Part shown: piece after piece, positions 9,185 to 18,011 of the stretch
Numbering within the stretch: the first letter of the stretch is position 1
How the letters are laid out: each line of letters begins with the position of its first letter
Assembly (NCBI RefSeq): GCF_008329985.2
Contig: NZ_CP038437.2
Location: 3,286,001-3,350,000 of the forward strand
Origin: Halomonas binhaiensis
GTDB lineage: Bacteria; Pseudomonadota; Gammaproteobacteria; Pseudomonadales; Halomonadaceae
DNA length: 64,000 bases
Direction of reading: 5' to 3'
Made by a program: the position numbers and the translations under genes
Notes under the pieces: generated by a model
Told to the model about the DNA's origin: nothing
What the model saw: only the letters and a program-made list of their open reading frames with translations
Databases searched by the model: none

Positions 9185-9898
9185 ATGAACAATCACTCCC
9201 AAGAAGGGCTGGTCGATTGGGCCGGCCCAATTCTCCAGGGGGCTCTGACCACTCTGGAGATTGCTGTCCTGGCCTACGCCATTGGCCTGCTGCTGGGACT
9301 GCTCGGCGCCAGTGCCCGGCTCAGCCCCTGGGCCCCGTTACGAGGCCTGGGTACCCTATACTCCACCGCAGTGCGGGCAGTTCCCGAGCTGCTGCTGATC
9401 ATTCTGCTTTATTACGCTGGCTCCCAGGCACTCACTGCCCTGACCAATGCCATGGGCCTGCCCGGCAAGGTGGCCATCAATGGTTTTGTGACAGCCGTGG
9501 GCGTGCTGGCTTTCGTCCAGGGAGCCTACATGACCGAAGTATTTCGTGGTGCCATTCTGGCCATTCCCAAGGGTCAGCTCGAGGCTGCAGATGCCTTCGG
9601 CTTCTCTCCCTGGGCACGCTTCCAACGCATTATCATCCCCGCCATGCTGCCCAATGCCTTGCCCGGCATGTCGAACCTGTGGCTGATTCTGATCAAGGAT
9701 ACCGCCCTGATCAGCGTCATCGGCTTCAGCGAGCTGTTCTTTACCATCCAGCAGGCTGCCGCCAGCACTCGTGCCCAATTTCTGTTCTATGCGGCCGCTG
9801 GCGTCATCTACCTGGTCATGACACTTTCGTCCACCGCGCTGTTCTCGCGCCTGGAACGTCATTTGTGCCGTGGCCGGCCAATGTCCGAGGAGGCCTGA
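9185..9898 (+). CDS. Polar amino-acid ABC transporter permease (HisQ/AotQ-like)
   Basis: The 237-residue membrane protein of the HisMQ family has about five transmembrane segments. It carries the EAA cytoplasmic-loop pattern around GQLEAADAFGFSPWARFQRIIIP, shared with other amino-acid permeases. It pairs with the next permease, whose start follows its stop by only one base. It is part of the inferred arginine-type importer. Confidence 0.83.
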   Translation: MNNHSQEGLVDWAGPILQGALTTLEIAVLAYAIGLLLGLLGASARLSPWAPLRGLGTLYSTAVRAVPELLLIILLYYAGSQALTALTNAMGLPGKVAINGFVTAVGVLAFVQGAYMTEVFRGAILAIPKGQLEAADAFGFSPWARFQRIIIPAMLPNALPGMSNLWLILIKDTALISVIGFSELFFTIQQAAASTRAQFLFYAAAGVIYLVMTLSSTALFSRLERHLCRGRPMSEEA

Positions 9899-9899
9899 C

Positions 9900-10655
9900 A
9901 TGGATTTTTCCTGGCTTGGCGACCCTTTCTATCAGGATTACCTGATAGAAGGGTTCATCAATACGCTGTGGTTGATCGTCATCTCGGCGATCGGCGGGCT
10001 GGCTCTGGCCGTGATCATCGCAATCACTCGGCTCAGGGGGCCCAAGCCCCTGGCCTGGTTGGCCCATGGCTTCACCACCGTGATGCGCGGTACCCCACTG
10101 TTGGTACAGCTGTTCTTCTTCTATTACGGTGTGGGCCATCTGTTCGAGGGTATCCCCGGCATCCAGGACAGTGTCATCTGGCCGGTACTGCGCGACCCGT
10201 TTTTCTATGCCACCCTGACCTTCATCCTGAGTGTCGGGGCCTATTCTGGTGAGGTCATCCGGGGCGCCCTGGTCAATGTGCCACCAGGTGAGCGCGAGGC
10301 AGCCCGTGCCTTTGGCCTGACGCCGGTTCAGGTATTCATGCGCATCTGGTTGCCACGTGCCATCCAGATATGCCTGCCGACCCTGACGGGAGAGATGATT
10401 TTGCTGCTCAAGTCTGTGCCGCTGGTCTCGACCATTGCCATGATGGATCTGCTGCAGGCGGCCAACATCATTCGCGATGAGACTTTCCTGACCTATGAGC
10501 CCCTGATGCTGATCGGTGGTGTCTATCTGGTCATGACTCTGGTACTTACCGCGCTGCTGCGTCAGGTCGAGCGCCATTTCCCCGGCATGCAACCGGAATG
10601 CCGGCGCGGCTGGCTGACACGCCATGCGCCTCCTTCAAGCCGCTTGAGCCACTAA
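9900..10655 (+). CDS. Polar amino-acid ABC transporter permease (HisM/AotM-like)
   Basis: I place the start at ATG 9900, which has a perfect ribosome site (GAGGAGG) inside the end of the previous permease gene; an upstream ATG at 9870 overlaps that gene further and is less likely. The 251-residue product has the HisM-type segment RGTPLLVQLFFFYYG and the EAA loop PPGEREAARAFGLTPVQVF. It completes the ATPase, binding protein and two-permease set and is the last gene of the cluster before a hairpin terminator. Confidence 0.83.
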   Translation: MDFSWLGDPFYQDYLIEGFINTLWLIVISAIGGLALAVIIAITRLRGPKPLAWLAHGFTTVMRGTPLLVQLFFFYYGVGHLFEGIPGIQDSVIWPVLRDPFFYATLTFILSVGAYSGEVIRGALVNVPPGEREAARAFGLTPVQVFMRIWLPRAIQICLPTLTGEMILLLKSVPLVSTIAMMDLLQAANIIRDETFLTYEPLMLIGGVYLVMTLVLTALLRQVERHFPGMQPECRRGWLTRHAPPSSRLSH

Positions 10656-10714
10656 GCCCTTTATCGCTGTCGCTGAGGAACGAAGCCAATAACGAAAAGA
10701 CAGGCTCCAGAAAA

Positions 10715-10760
10715 CAACAGGGCACACAGGAAGTCTTGAACATTCCAGCGTGCCCTGTTG
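10715..10760. terminator. Hairpin between convergent operons
   Basis: An 11-bp perfect stem pairs CAACAGGGCAC at 10715-10725 with GTGCCCTGTTG at 10750-10760. It lies between the permease (+) and the amidohydrolase (-) and is likely used from both sides. Confidence 0.6.
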
Positions 10761-10764
10761 AGGG

Positions 10765-11979
10765 TTACAGCACGACCCGGCGGCCGCCCTTGATCACTTC
10801 CTTCAGGGTCTTGTCGGGGTACTCCAGCACACCCAGGTCTTCATCCGGGCAACCATCCCACAATGCCAGATCCGCCATGGCCCCGGCCTGCACCACGCCA
10901 AGCTCACCCTCACGCTCCAGCAGGCGTGCGTTGATGGAGGTCGCCTGCTTGAGTACTTCGACAGGTGTGAACGCTTCTCCGCGCAGGGCGAACTCACGCA
11001 TCTGGTAACGCTGCATTCCCCCAAGCAGGTCGCTGCCCAGCCCCACCTGAACGCCGGTTTCGCGCAGCAGCTCGAGCGCATCAAGCCCTTGCTGGCGAAC
11101 ATTCTCCACCTTGGCACAGCTCACCGCGGGCAAGCCCATTTCTTCGCCATGCCTGGCCAGAGCCTCGTAGGTACTGACGGTCGGTACGATGAAGGCTTCC
11201 TTGCGCTTGGCCAACTCGCAGCTTGCCCGATCGATGAGATTGGCATGTTCGATGGAACGTACGCCGTATTCGAGACAGCGTGAAATCGCCTCAGGAATGT
11301 AGGCATGCGCCAGGCAATACTTGCCCCAGGCATTGGCCTCCCAGACAATGGCGCGGATTTCCTCTTCGGTGTACTGCAATACATCAATCGGATCAGAAGG
11401 CGAGGCTACCCCGCCACCGGCCATGATCTTGATATGGTGTGCACCCTTGCGCAGCTCATCACGAGCCGCATGCTGGACACTCTCTACCCCATCGGCAATG
11501 CGCGAGATGCTGGTTGATGCGCCGCACCCACACAGGCAGCCCCCTTCAAAAGGCGTCCAGTCACCATGACCGCCTGTCTGGCTCAGCGCCTTGCCGCAGT
11601 AGAACAGCCGCGGCCCATCGATCAGCCCTTCCTCGATCGCCTGGGCAAGCCCATAGTCGGCTCCCGCTGCATCACGCACGCTGGTGAAACCACGGCGCAA
11701 CATGTCACGCAACGACTGGTGGGCAAACTGCGCCACATAGGAAGGTGCCATCAGATCGACCTGGCGCAGGCTGGCATGAGCGGCCAGCACATGCACATGG
11801 GCATCGATAAGCCCTGGCGTCAGCGTTGCACCCCGTGCATCGATGACCTCGGCAACCGTCGAGCTTTCCCGTCCAGCGACGACTTCGCGGATCAGGCCAT
11901 CCTCGACAATGACACTCTGGTCATCCTTGACGACATCGTTGACGCCATCGAAAACACGACAGTTGTTGATGATCAGCAT
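10765..11979 (-). CDS. Metal-dependent amidohydrolase (imidazolonepropionase/peptidyl-carboxypeptidase-like)
   Basis: The 404-residue protein of the amidohydrolase superfamily has the metal-binding HxH at H61/H63 (DAHVH), a probable bridging lysine in HHIKIMAGGG, further histidines in CLAHAYI and SIEHANLI, and a metal aspartate in GLGSDLLGG. The subgroup includes enzymes acting as carboxypeptidases on N-acyl or dipeptidyl basic amino acids and prolidase-like enzymes; the exact substrate is open. It is the last gene of a TetR-symporter-amidohydrolase operon. Its ribosome site (AAGGAG) abuts the last unit of a tandem repeat copied from the 3' end of the symporter gene. Confidence 0.75.
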   Translation of the reverse strand: MLIINNCRVFDGVNDVVKDDQSVIVEDGLIREVVAGRESSTVAEVIDARGATLTPGLIDAHVHVLAAHASLRQVDLMAPSYVAQFAHQSLRDMLRRGFTSVRDAAGADYGLAQAIEEGLIDGPRLFYCGKALSQTGGHGDWTPFEGGCLCGCGASTSISRIADGVESVQHAARDELRKGAHHIKIMAGGGVASPSDPIDVLQYTEEEIRAIVWEANAWGKYCLAHAYIPEAISRCLEYGVRSIEHANLIDRASCELAKRKEAFIVPTVSTYEALARHGEEMGLPAVSCAKVENVRQQGLDALELLRETGVQVGLGSDLLGGMQRYQMREFALRGEAFTPVEVLKQATSINARLLEREGELGVVQAGAMADLALWDGCPDEDLGVLEYPDKTLKEVIKGGRRVVL

Positions 11980-11989
11980 TACAGACTCC

Positions 11990-12094
11990 TTATTGTTTCA
12001 AGGCCCGAGCTTATTGTTCCAATGCCCGAGCTTATTGTTCCAATGCTTGAACTTATTGCTTCAATGTCTGAACTTATTGCTTCAATGCCTGAAC
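11990..12094 (-). repeat. Five tandem 21-bp copies of the symporter gene 3' end
   Basis: Units lie at 12074-12094, 12053-12073, 12032-12052, 12011-12031 and 11990-12010. The first is the last seven codons of the symporter gene including TAA. Each later unit keeps the same frame and a TAA stop, encoding VQALKQ-like variants. The array fills the intergenic space up to the next ribosome binding site. Confidence 0.9.
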
Positions 12095-13468
12095 ACGTTC
12101 ATTGGCTGACTGGGTCAACAGGCTGACAACCACCAGCATCAGCGTGGCCAACGGCATTGCCACCAGCACACTGTTCCAGCCCAGCGGCTTGCCCAGTCCG
12201 ATTTCCCACACCAGGGTCACGATGCAGCCTGTCAGCATGCCGGCCAGCCCGCCCCAGGACGTGGCCCGTTTCCACAGCAACGCAGCCAGCAAGGCCGGGG
12301 TAATGGCCGCCCCATACATGCCGTAGGAATACATCTGGATGGCCAGCACGCTGGGAAAGAAGGAACCCAGGACATAGGCCGCAATGCCAAGCCCAGCAAC
12401 GCTGATACGGTTGAAACCCAGCCGCTTGTGTTCAGGAATCGATATCTTGAACAGGCCGCTGGCAATGTCCTGGGTCAGGTTGGCCGAAGCCGACAGCAGA
12501 TAGGAATTCCCGGTCGTCAGAATCAATGCGAGTACCGACGACAGCAGGAACGCACCCACGATGCCGGGCAAGCCCTGCTCTGCCATCACCAGCATGGCGG
12601 TATCCGGGTTGATGTCAGGGAACATCACGCGGGTGCTGCATACCAGCACAACAATCAGGACGATGCTGACCATGCCGGTGATGCAGAATCCCAGTGCCGA
12701 ACGCTTGGCCGTTCCCCCATCCGTGGCAGCGGCAAAACGCTGGAACAGGTTCTGGTCCCCCAGCAGCAGCAGAAACAACGGCAGGAAGAAGCCAATCGCC
12801 TGCCACAGGCTGAGGCCACCGGTCCAGCTCTGCTGCTCCACCGGCAAGGCGGCGTACATGCCGGACAGGCCACCGAGCTGACTCAGAATGATCGGTACAC
12901 CGATCAACATGCTGACAAAGATGATCAACGCGCTGATGAAGTCGGTATAGGCCACCGAGACCAGACCACCGATGGTCGCCAGAACCGTGATGATGACCGC
13001 GGAAATCAGCGTGCCCTGCCAGGAGGGAATATCAAAGGCAAGGTGCAGTGCATAACCCGCACCAATGAACTGATAGGAAACAATGCCGATATAGGCCAGC
13101 AGGATGATGATCGATCCTACTGTGCGTGCATGGCGGCCATAGCGACGCTCGATCAGCTCAGGGATCGTCATCGCCTCGGATTCGCGAATGCGCTTGGCCA
13201 GGAACAGGTACATCACCATCGCCCCGATCGGTGTTCCGGCAAAGAAGAACACCGCGGCCCCAGGCCCGTTCTGGAACACGAAACTGGCACCGCCAATCAC
13301 CGACCCCGAACCGACAAAGGTGGCCAGCAGGGTACCCGTCAACACAAAGAACGATAGTGATCGGCCCGCGACCAGGAAGTCCTTGTCGTCATGAACCTTG
13401 CGTTTTGCGTAATAGATTCCAGCGCAGACCATCAGCACCAGATACAGCGAGAGCACGAATGCATACAT
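12074..13468 (-). CDS. Sodium:solute symporter family transporter
   Basis: The 464-residue integral membrane protein of the SSS family has about 13 transmembrane segments. The N-terminus (YYAKRKVHDDKDFLVAGRSL) and the segment TLLATFVGSGSVIGGASF are typical of the family. It probably imports the substrate or product of the co-transcribed amidohydrolase, driven by the sodium gradient. GGAGG precedes the ATG. The TetR-type gene ends 54 bp upstream, so regulator, transporter and enzyme look like one operon. Its 3' end has been duplicated in tandem four times. Confidence 0.83.
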   Translation of the reverse strand: MYAFVLSLYLVLMVCAGIYYAKRKVHDDKDFLVAGRSLSFFVLTGTLLATFVGSGSVIGGASFVFQNGPGAAVFFFAGTPIGAMVMYLFLAKRIRESEAMTIPELIERRYGRHARTVGSIIILLAYIGIVSYQFIGAGYALHLAFDIPSWQGTLISAVIITVLATIGGLVSVAYTDFISALIIFVSMLIGVPIILSQLGGLSGMYAALPVEQQSWTGGLSLWQAIGFFLPLFLLLLGDQNLFQRFAAATDGGTAKRSALGFCITGMVSIVLIVVLVCSTRVMFPDINPDTAMLVMAEQGLPGIVGAFLLSSVLALILTTGNSYLLSASANLTQDIASGLFKISIPEHKRLGFNRISVAGLGIAAYVLGSFFPSVLAIQMYSYGMYGAAITPALLAALLWKRATSWGGLAGMLTGCIVTLVWEIGLGKPLGWNSVLVAMPLATLMLVVVSLLTQSANERVQALKQ

Positions 13469-13522
13469 CGTGAATGCCTCCCTTGGGGGTTGTTGTTATG
13501 TGGCATTGGCCAATTTTCGGGG

Positions 13523-14122
13523 TTATGCGTCGGTGGGTTTCAACTGCTGACGAAGGATGGTTTTCCAGGTATCGAGTAGCCCGTTGAAATAGGCAGCATC
13601 CTCGCGAAAGACACTTTGCGTGCCCATGCCCCGCATCAGATTCATGGTCAGGTTCATCAAGGACTGCGCTCGTTCCGGAGGCAGTTCTGGAAACAGCTGC
13701 TGCCAGGTGTCGTTCAAACGACGATGGAAGCGACTTACCAAGGGTGTCAGCGCTGACTTGAACTCTGCTTCATGACGAGACTTGAGCGCGATTTCCAGCG
13801 TGACCATGTAGAGCTGATCGCTCATGAGCTGCCAGATCACATCCAGGCAGTCTTCGAGGCTCAGCTTGCCCGAGTGGACATCATCGACCGCGTGCCTCAA
13901 CTTCTCGACAAACTCGTCGAGCAACACTTCCATGGCTTGGGTGATCAGCTCATCTCGGCTGGAGAAGTGATGCGTCAAGGCGCCTTTGGAGACGTTGGCT
14001 TCGTTGGCCACGCGAATCAGGCTTAGGTGATGAAAGCCATCACGCTCCAGGCAGGTCAGGGCGGCACGCAGGATCTTCTCGCGCGTTGCCAGACTCTTCT
14101 GCTGCTGCCATTTCATGCTCAT
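13523..14122 (-). CDS. TetR-family transcriptional regulator
   Basis: The protein of about 199 residues has an N-terminal TetR helix-turn-helix (TREKILRAALTCLERDGFHHLSL, then VANEANVSKGALTHHFSSRDEL) and a helical ligand domain. GGAGG upstream supports a start at ATG 14122 or 14116; the longer open frame to 14281 is not supported. It leads an operon with a symporter and amidohydrolase and most likely controls them in response to their substrate. Confidence 0.82.
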   Translation of the reverse strand: MSMKWQQQKSLATREKILRAALTCLERDGFHHLSLIRVANEANVSKGALTHHFSSRDELITQAMEVLLDEFVEKLRHAVDDVHSGKLSLEDCLDVIWQLMSDQLYMVTLEIALKSRHEAEFKSALTPLVSRFHRRLNDTWQQLFPELPPERAQSLMNLTMNLMRGMGTQSVFREDAAYFNGLLDTWKTILRQQLKPTDA

Positions 14123-14475
14123 GAGCCCTCCTTCTATCGGGCCAATTATTGTTCTTGAGCTGTTCTGATGAGATTGCTCTGATGCATCCTGCATGAACAT
14201 AGCCATAAGAAAACAAACCGTCCAGTCTGTTTTTAACATTGAGCAGGCAAGGCTGGCTGACAGGCATGTCAGCAAGATCATGTTTTATTTACGTTTCAAA
14301 TACATGCTTTGGGGAAACGCTGAATAAATCAACCGAGCGGGATGAGACACAAGGGGCACGTAGCACAGAGCACAGCCACCGGAGCCTATTGGGTATAGGT
14401 GAGGATTGACGGGGCGGCCATCCGTCGGGCTGGCGATCCAGCACCGCGCACCAATTCGCCGGGAGCGAATGGGAA

Positions 14476-14519
14476 CATCCTTCGGATGGCCCGAAGGGTA
14501 GCCGCCATGGATGGCGGCT
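14476..14519. repeat. Two adjacent hairpins in intergenic region
   Basis: CATCC-TTC-GGATG at 14476-14488 and AGCCGCCAT-GG-ATGGCGGCT at 14500-14519 form two tight hairpins in a 440-bp space between divergent or unrelated genes. They look like a dispersed intergenic palindromic element; the second could also act as a terminator for the oxidoreductase gene on the minus strand. Nothing else is seen in 14282-14567. Confidence 0.45.
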
Positions 14520-14567
14520 ATAGCCCAGCGGATCGCACGCGTAGTTCACTCCTCAACCTGATGTGCA

Positions 14568-15569
14568 CTAATCCAATGTCAGTACGATCTTCCCGATATG
14601 CTTGCTGGATTCCATCATTTCGTGCGCGCGTGCGACATCCTGCAAAGGGAACGTGCTGTGTATCATGGGATGACACCGCCCCGCTTCAAGAACCGGCCAG
14701 ACATGCTCAAGCAATTCGTTGGCAATTTTCGCCTTCTCGGTTGATGTTCGTGCTCGCATAGTTGAACCGGTAATCACCGCTCGCTTCAGCGCCAGTTCTT
14801 GTAGATCCAGTTTTTCAGCACGAATTCCGCCAAGAAAACCGATGATGACCAGCCGACCATCCATTCCCAGGCTTCGCATGTTTGCAGAAAAATAGGATGC
14901 GCCCATGATATCGAGAATGACATCAACACCACACCCATCGGTCTGGTTCAGAATAAAATCGGCAAAATCAGTTTCACGGTAGTTGATTGGGGTGCCGCCA
15001 AGGTCTGAGATCACATCACATTTTTCATCTGACCCAGCCGTTGCATATGCATGAATACCAAACTCGCGACATAGCATCAGCGCAGTTGTGCCGATACCAC
15101 TTGTCCCGCCATGAATCAGAGCACTCTGGCCTGATGTTGCGCCACCGAGATCGAACAAGTTAGCCCATACGGTGAAAAAAGTTTCGGGAAGCGCCGCCGC
15201 CTCAATCATTGACATACCAGCCGGCACCGGTAATGTCTGGCTTTCTGGCACTACGCAGTATTCCCCATAACCCCCTCCATTGGTCAGGGCACATACACGG
15301 TCTCCGACCTGAAAACCACCGACTCCCTCGCCAAGTGATGCGACAGTTCCCGCAACTTCGAGACCTGGTATTGGCGTTACACCTTCAGGCATTGGATAGT
15401 GCCCCTGACGCTGGATGACGTCTGGGCGGTTGACACCTGCGGCTTCGACGCGAACCAATATTTCTCCAGGCCCAGGGGCTGGAATCGCCATCACAAGAGG
15501 CTTTAGCACCTCAGGTCCGCCAGGTTCGGTAATTTCGATGACGGTCATTTGGTTGGAATTTGAGGACAT
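14568..15569 (-). CDS. NAD(P)H quinone oxidoreductase, PIG3/zinc-independent MDR family
   Basis: The 333-residue medium-chain dehydrogenase/reductase starts with MTVIEITEPGGPEVL, has the GVNRPDVIQRQGHYP segment, a Rossmann nucleotide site in ALIHGGTSGIGTTA, and ends in KHIGKIVLTLD. This is the pattern of the PIG3/TP53I3-type quinone oxidoreductases, which use NADPH to reduce quinones. AAGGAG precedes the start. It is monocistronic or co-transcribed with the YbjQ-like gene upstream, 33 bp apart. Confidence 0.8.
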   Translation of the reverse strand: MSSNSNQMTVIEITEPGGPEVLKPLVMAIPAPGPGEILVRVEAAGVNRPDVIQRQGHYPMPEGVTPIPGLEVAGTVASLGEGVGGFQVGDRVCALTNGGGYGEYCVVPESQTLPVPAGMSMIEAAALPETFFTVWANLFDLGGATSGQSALIHGGTSGIGTTALMLCREFGIHAYATAGSDEKCDVISDLGGTPINYRETDFADFILNQTDGCGVDVILDIMGASYFSANMRSLGMDGRLVIIGFLGGIRAEKLDLQELALKRAVITGSTMRARTSTEKAKIANELLEHVWPVLEAGRCHPMIHSTFPLQDVARAHEMMESSKHIGKIVLTLD

Positions 15570-15602
15570 TGGCGTGGCTCCTTGTCGTTAAATTGGCTCG
15601 AC

Positions 15603-15944
15603 TCAGACCTTCTCGACCTTCACTGCGGTACCGGTGGCCACCAGAAACAGCATCGACTTGCCACCGCCGGAGATCTCGCTGTAGTCCAGGTCCACACCAA
15701 TCACGGCATTGGCGCCTTTCTCCCTGGCTTCCTTGCGCAGTTCTTCCAGGCAAGAGGTTCGCGCATCGCGTAGCGCATTCTGGGATGACTTGTTGCGTCC
15801 GCCAAAGATGTCACGAATACCGGCGAACATGTCCTTGAATACATTCATGCCGAACACACATTCTGCCGAGACAATGTCCAGGTGCTCGGTAACGCGGTAG
15901 CCCTCAAGGTGGGAGGAAGTGGTGAGAATGATCTGATCGCTCAT
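15603..15944 (-). CDS. YbjQ/UPF0145 family protein
   Basis: The start is ATG 15944 with a CAGGAG ribosome site, giving 113 residues, the normal length. The sequence has the heavy-metal-binding-domain pattern of the YbjQ family: an N-terminal [11 protein letters not shown], a central SECVFG-like stretch, the conserved [18 protein letters not shown] region and a C-terminal [10 protein letters not shown]. The family forms pentameric beta-rich assemblies with no established function. It lies just before the quinone oxidoreductase gene. Confidence 0.85.
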   Translation of the reverse strand: MSDQIILTTSSHLEGYRVTEHLDIVSAECVFGMNVFKDMFAGIRDIFGGRNKSSQNALRDARTSCLEELRKEAREKGANAVIGVDLDYSEISGGGKSMLFLVATGTAVKVEKV

Positions 15945-16161
15945 CGTATGGACTCCTGAATAAATAACTGACTCAGTATCTTCACTCCATAATGCTGCAT
16001 TTCCAAGAGCGACACATTTCAAAGGGCACGCATTGCCATTGGCTATAAGACCGATAAACCACGCCACTCTTTACCTCAAGTTAACTTCAGGTATTAGGCT
16101 GTGCGGCAAGTCGACTGTCCCAACGTCATTGCGGCCCATGCTGCTCTTCAGGAGACCAGAA

Positions 16162-17049
16162 ATGCAAGCAACCACCTCCCCGCTCCCATTGCATGAATCA
16201 ATCCAATGGAATACTGGCCCGCTCGATCTTGATGCCTACCTGCAACGCATCGGTTATCAGGGTTCGCTGATACCGAGCGTGGAAACCCTGCGCGCGCTGC
16301 AACAAGCACACCTCTCGTCCATCCCTTTCGAGAACCTGGATATCATCACTGGCGGGGAAATTCGCCTGGACCTGGAGCATCTGCAGGACAAACTGGTGCA
16401 CCACCGACGCGGCGGCTATTGCCATGAACAGAACCTCCTGTTCGGTACGCTGCTGAACCAGTTGGGTTTCCAGGTGGTCACCCGAGGTGCGCGCATGCTG
16501 ATGGGGGAAGAAGCCAGCACGGCCACCGCCGTCGCCCACACCATGCTTGTCGTCAGCGCCGAAGGACGGGATTGGCTGGTCGATGTCGGCGTCGGCAATA
16601 TCGGCCCCCGCGAGCCAGTACCTCTGGAAGAAGGGGTCGAGGTACGCCATGGCCACTGGGAATATCGCATGGAGCGCTCCCTGCTGGGCCTCTGGCTACT
16701 GCGCCACCGGCGCCACGACGGCTGGTTCAATGTCTACCAGTTCGGTGATGAGCTGTACTTTCGCGCCGATGCCGAGAACCACAACTTTCATGTTTCCCAT
16801 CACCCGGACTCTCCCTTCGTCCGCGGCATCATCGTCCAGCACAATGGAGAGGCAGTCCGTTATTCACTCTCCAATCTGGAGTTGAAGACCTTGTCTCCAG
16901 GGCAACCTCACACTTCTCAGCAGATCACGATCAAGGCATTGCCCCAGGTACTGCGTGAGCTTTTCGGCCTGGAGCTTGCTCCGGAACAGGAACATGCCCT
17001 GCAACAGCAGGCTGCCATGCTTGTCGCAACGCCGAGCGAAGGCGACTGA
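16162..17049 (+). CDS. Arylamine N-acetyltransferase
   Basis: The 295-residue protein has the catalytic triad of NAT enzymes: C87 (RRGGYCHEQN), H126 (AVAHTMLV) and D141 (LVDVGVGN). NATs transfer acetyl from acetyl-CoA to arylamines or hydrazines in the cytoplasm. The start is ATG 16162 after CAGGAG; the longer open frame back to 16033 overlaps the divergent promoter region of the YbjQ-like gene and lacks family similarity. It is a single gene, followed by a broken LysR gene. Confidence 0.88.
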   Translation: MQATTSPLPLHESIQWNTGPLDLDAYLQRIGYQGSLIPSVETLRALQQAHLSSIPFENLDIITGGEIRLDLEHLQDKLVHHRRGGYCHEQNLLFGTLLNQLGFQVVTRGARMLMGEEASTATAVAHTMLVVSAEGRDWLVDVGVGNIGPREPVPLEEGVEVRHGHWEYRMERSLLGLWLLRHRRHDGWFNVYQFGDELYFRADAENHNFHVSHHPDSPFVRGIIVQHNGEAVRYSLSNLELKTLSPGQPHTSQQITIKALPQVLRELFGLELAPEQEHALQQQAAMLVATPSEGD

Positions 17050-17136
17050 CAGGCATGACAGCAACATGATGCCGAGAGCAGTGGACAAGGCTCGAGTCGC
17101 AAGGAAGCGACTCAAGCCTTATGCCAGGTCACGGCG

Positions 17137-17340
17137 ATGGTGCGCGAGGAGCGTGCCGACTTTGGCCTTTCGGTCGCGCCGAACCATACCGAAGACCTGG
17201 AGTTCACGCCGATTCTCGATGACCATAATGTAGTGGTGTGTCCGTTGGGCCATCCCTTGCTGTTGCTGGAACAAGTGCCATGGAGAAGGCTGTCGGCTTC
17301 CCCTTTCCTCGGCGGCTCGAGTGTTGTTGGACATGCTGCA
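17137..17340 (+). pseudogene. LysR-family regulator remnant (effector domain only)
   Basis: The open frame matches the effector-binding domain of LysR proteins (a VREERADFGL segment, then LEFTPILDDHNVVVCPLGHPL). It has no helix-turn-helix upstream and runs into unrelated sequence after about 65 codons. It is therefore a decayed regulator. The rest of 17050-17745 holds no recognisable gene apart from the dyad and repeat listed below. Confidence 0.65.
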
Positions 17341-17550
17341 AAGCAGTGTTCAACCTGATCGGTAATACAGCAGCCACGATCGCAGTATTCCCGATCTATT
17401 GCCCTTCCTTCATCGTGGCTTCCCTTGTCTCACACCGCCCTGCCTCGCATCCCTTGTAAATGCACATAACGAGCCCCTGCAGGGCCATTCCTGGCTGACG
17501 TTTGCCAGACATCTTGTCCTTGACAGTCTTGCGTCTGGCTTCTATTGGTA

Positions 17551-17568
17551 TATTTATTCGTATAAATA
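17551..17568. promoter_or_regulatory. Perfect AT-rich dyad, candidate GntR operator
   Basis: TATTTAT-TCGT-ATAAATA forms a 7-bp perfect dyad about 180 bp upstream of the DUF3311/symporter/GntR operon. FadR-subfamily GntR regulators bind short dyads of this size, so autoregulation by the GntR gene at 19643 is plausible but unproven. Confidence 0.4.
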
Positions 17569-17660
17569 CAACAAATACAGCATTGCCAGCCAGGTCCCCC
17601 GCTCACCTGCGTGATCGGGATACAACCCACCCCACCGGCAAGGCATTGGAGAAAGACACG

Positions 17661-17731
17661 TCTCAAACCAGAACGACGTTTCTCAAACCAAAATGCTCCT
17701 CAAACCAAAGCATTCCTCAAACCAAAACAAC
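17661..17731 (+). repeat. Tandem repeat before DUF3311 gene
   Basis: Four diverged copies of a 15-20 bp unit with the core CTCAAACCAAAA lie directly in front of the ribosome site of the DUF3311 gene. Confidence 0.65.
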
Positions 17732-17745
17732 AGGGGGAAGACACC

Positions 17746-18000
17746 ATGCGCAAGACCTTCACGACCCGAAAACTCGCCATCTATGGCGGCATGCTGCTGG
17801 GTTTCATCATGCTGGAAAGCCCGCTCGTCATGGTCGCCAATCATGTGGAGCCCATGGTCATGGGTGTCCCGTTTCTCTTCGTCTGGAACCTGGGCTGGTG
17901 GGCCTTTCTCACCATCCTGTTCCTGATCGCCTATCTCACCAACTGGGGCAGTACGACCAGGGGCGGTATGGCAGTATCCAGCCCGAAGCGTGATGACTGA
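17746..18000 (+). CDS. DUF3311 small membrane protein, symporter partner
   Basis: The protein has 84 residues from ATG 17746, which follows GGGGGAAG. It has two hydrophobic helices, with the segments GVPFLFVWNLGWW and LFLIAYLTNW that are typical of DUF3311. Members of this family are almost always encoded just before a sodium:solute symporter and are thought to be a small accessory subunit. The symporter starts 11 bp downstream. Confidence 0.8.
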   Translation: MRKTFTTRKLAIYGGMLLGFIMLESPLVMVANHVEPMVMGVPFLFVWNLGWWAFLTILFLIAYLTNWGSTTRGGMAVSSPKRDD

Positions 18001-18011
18001 GGAGACATACC

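Noticed and set aside
12428..13357. Long open frame on the plus strand
   Set aside because: It is antisense to the symporter gene and has no family similarity or ribosome site.
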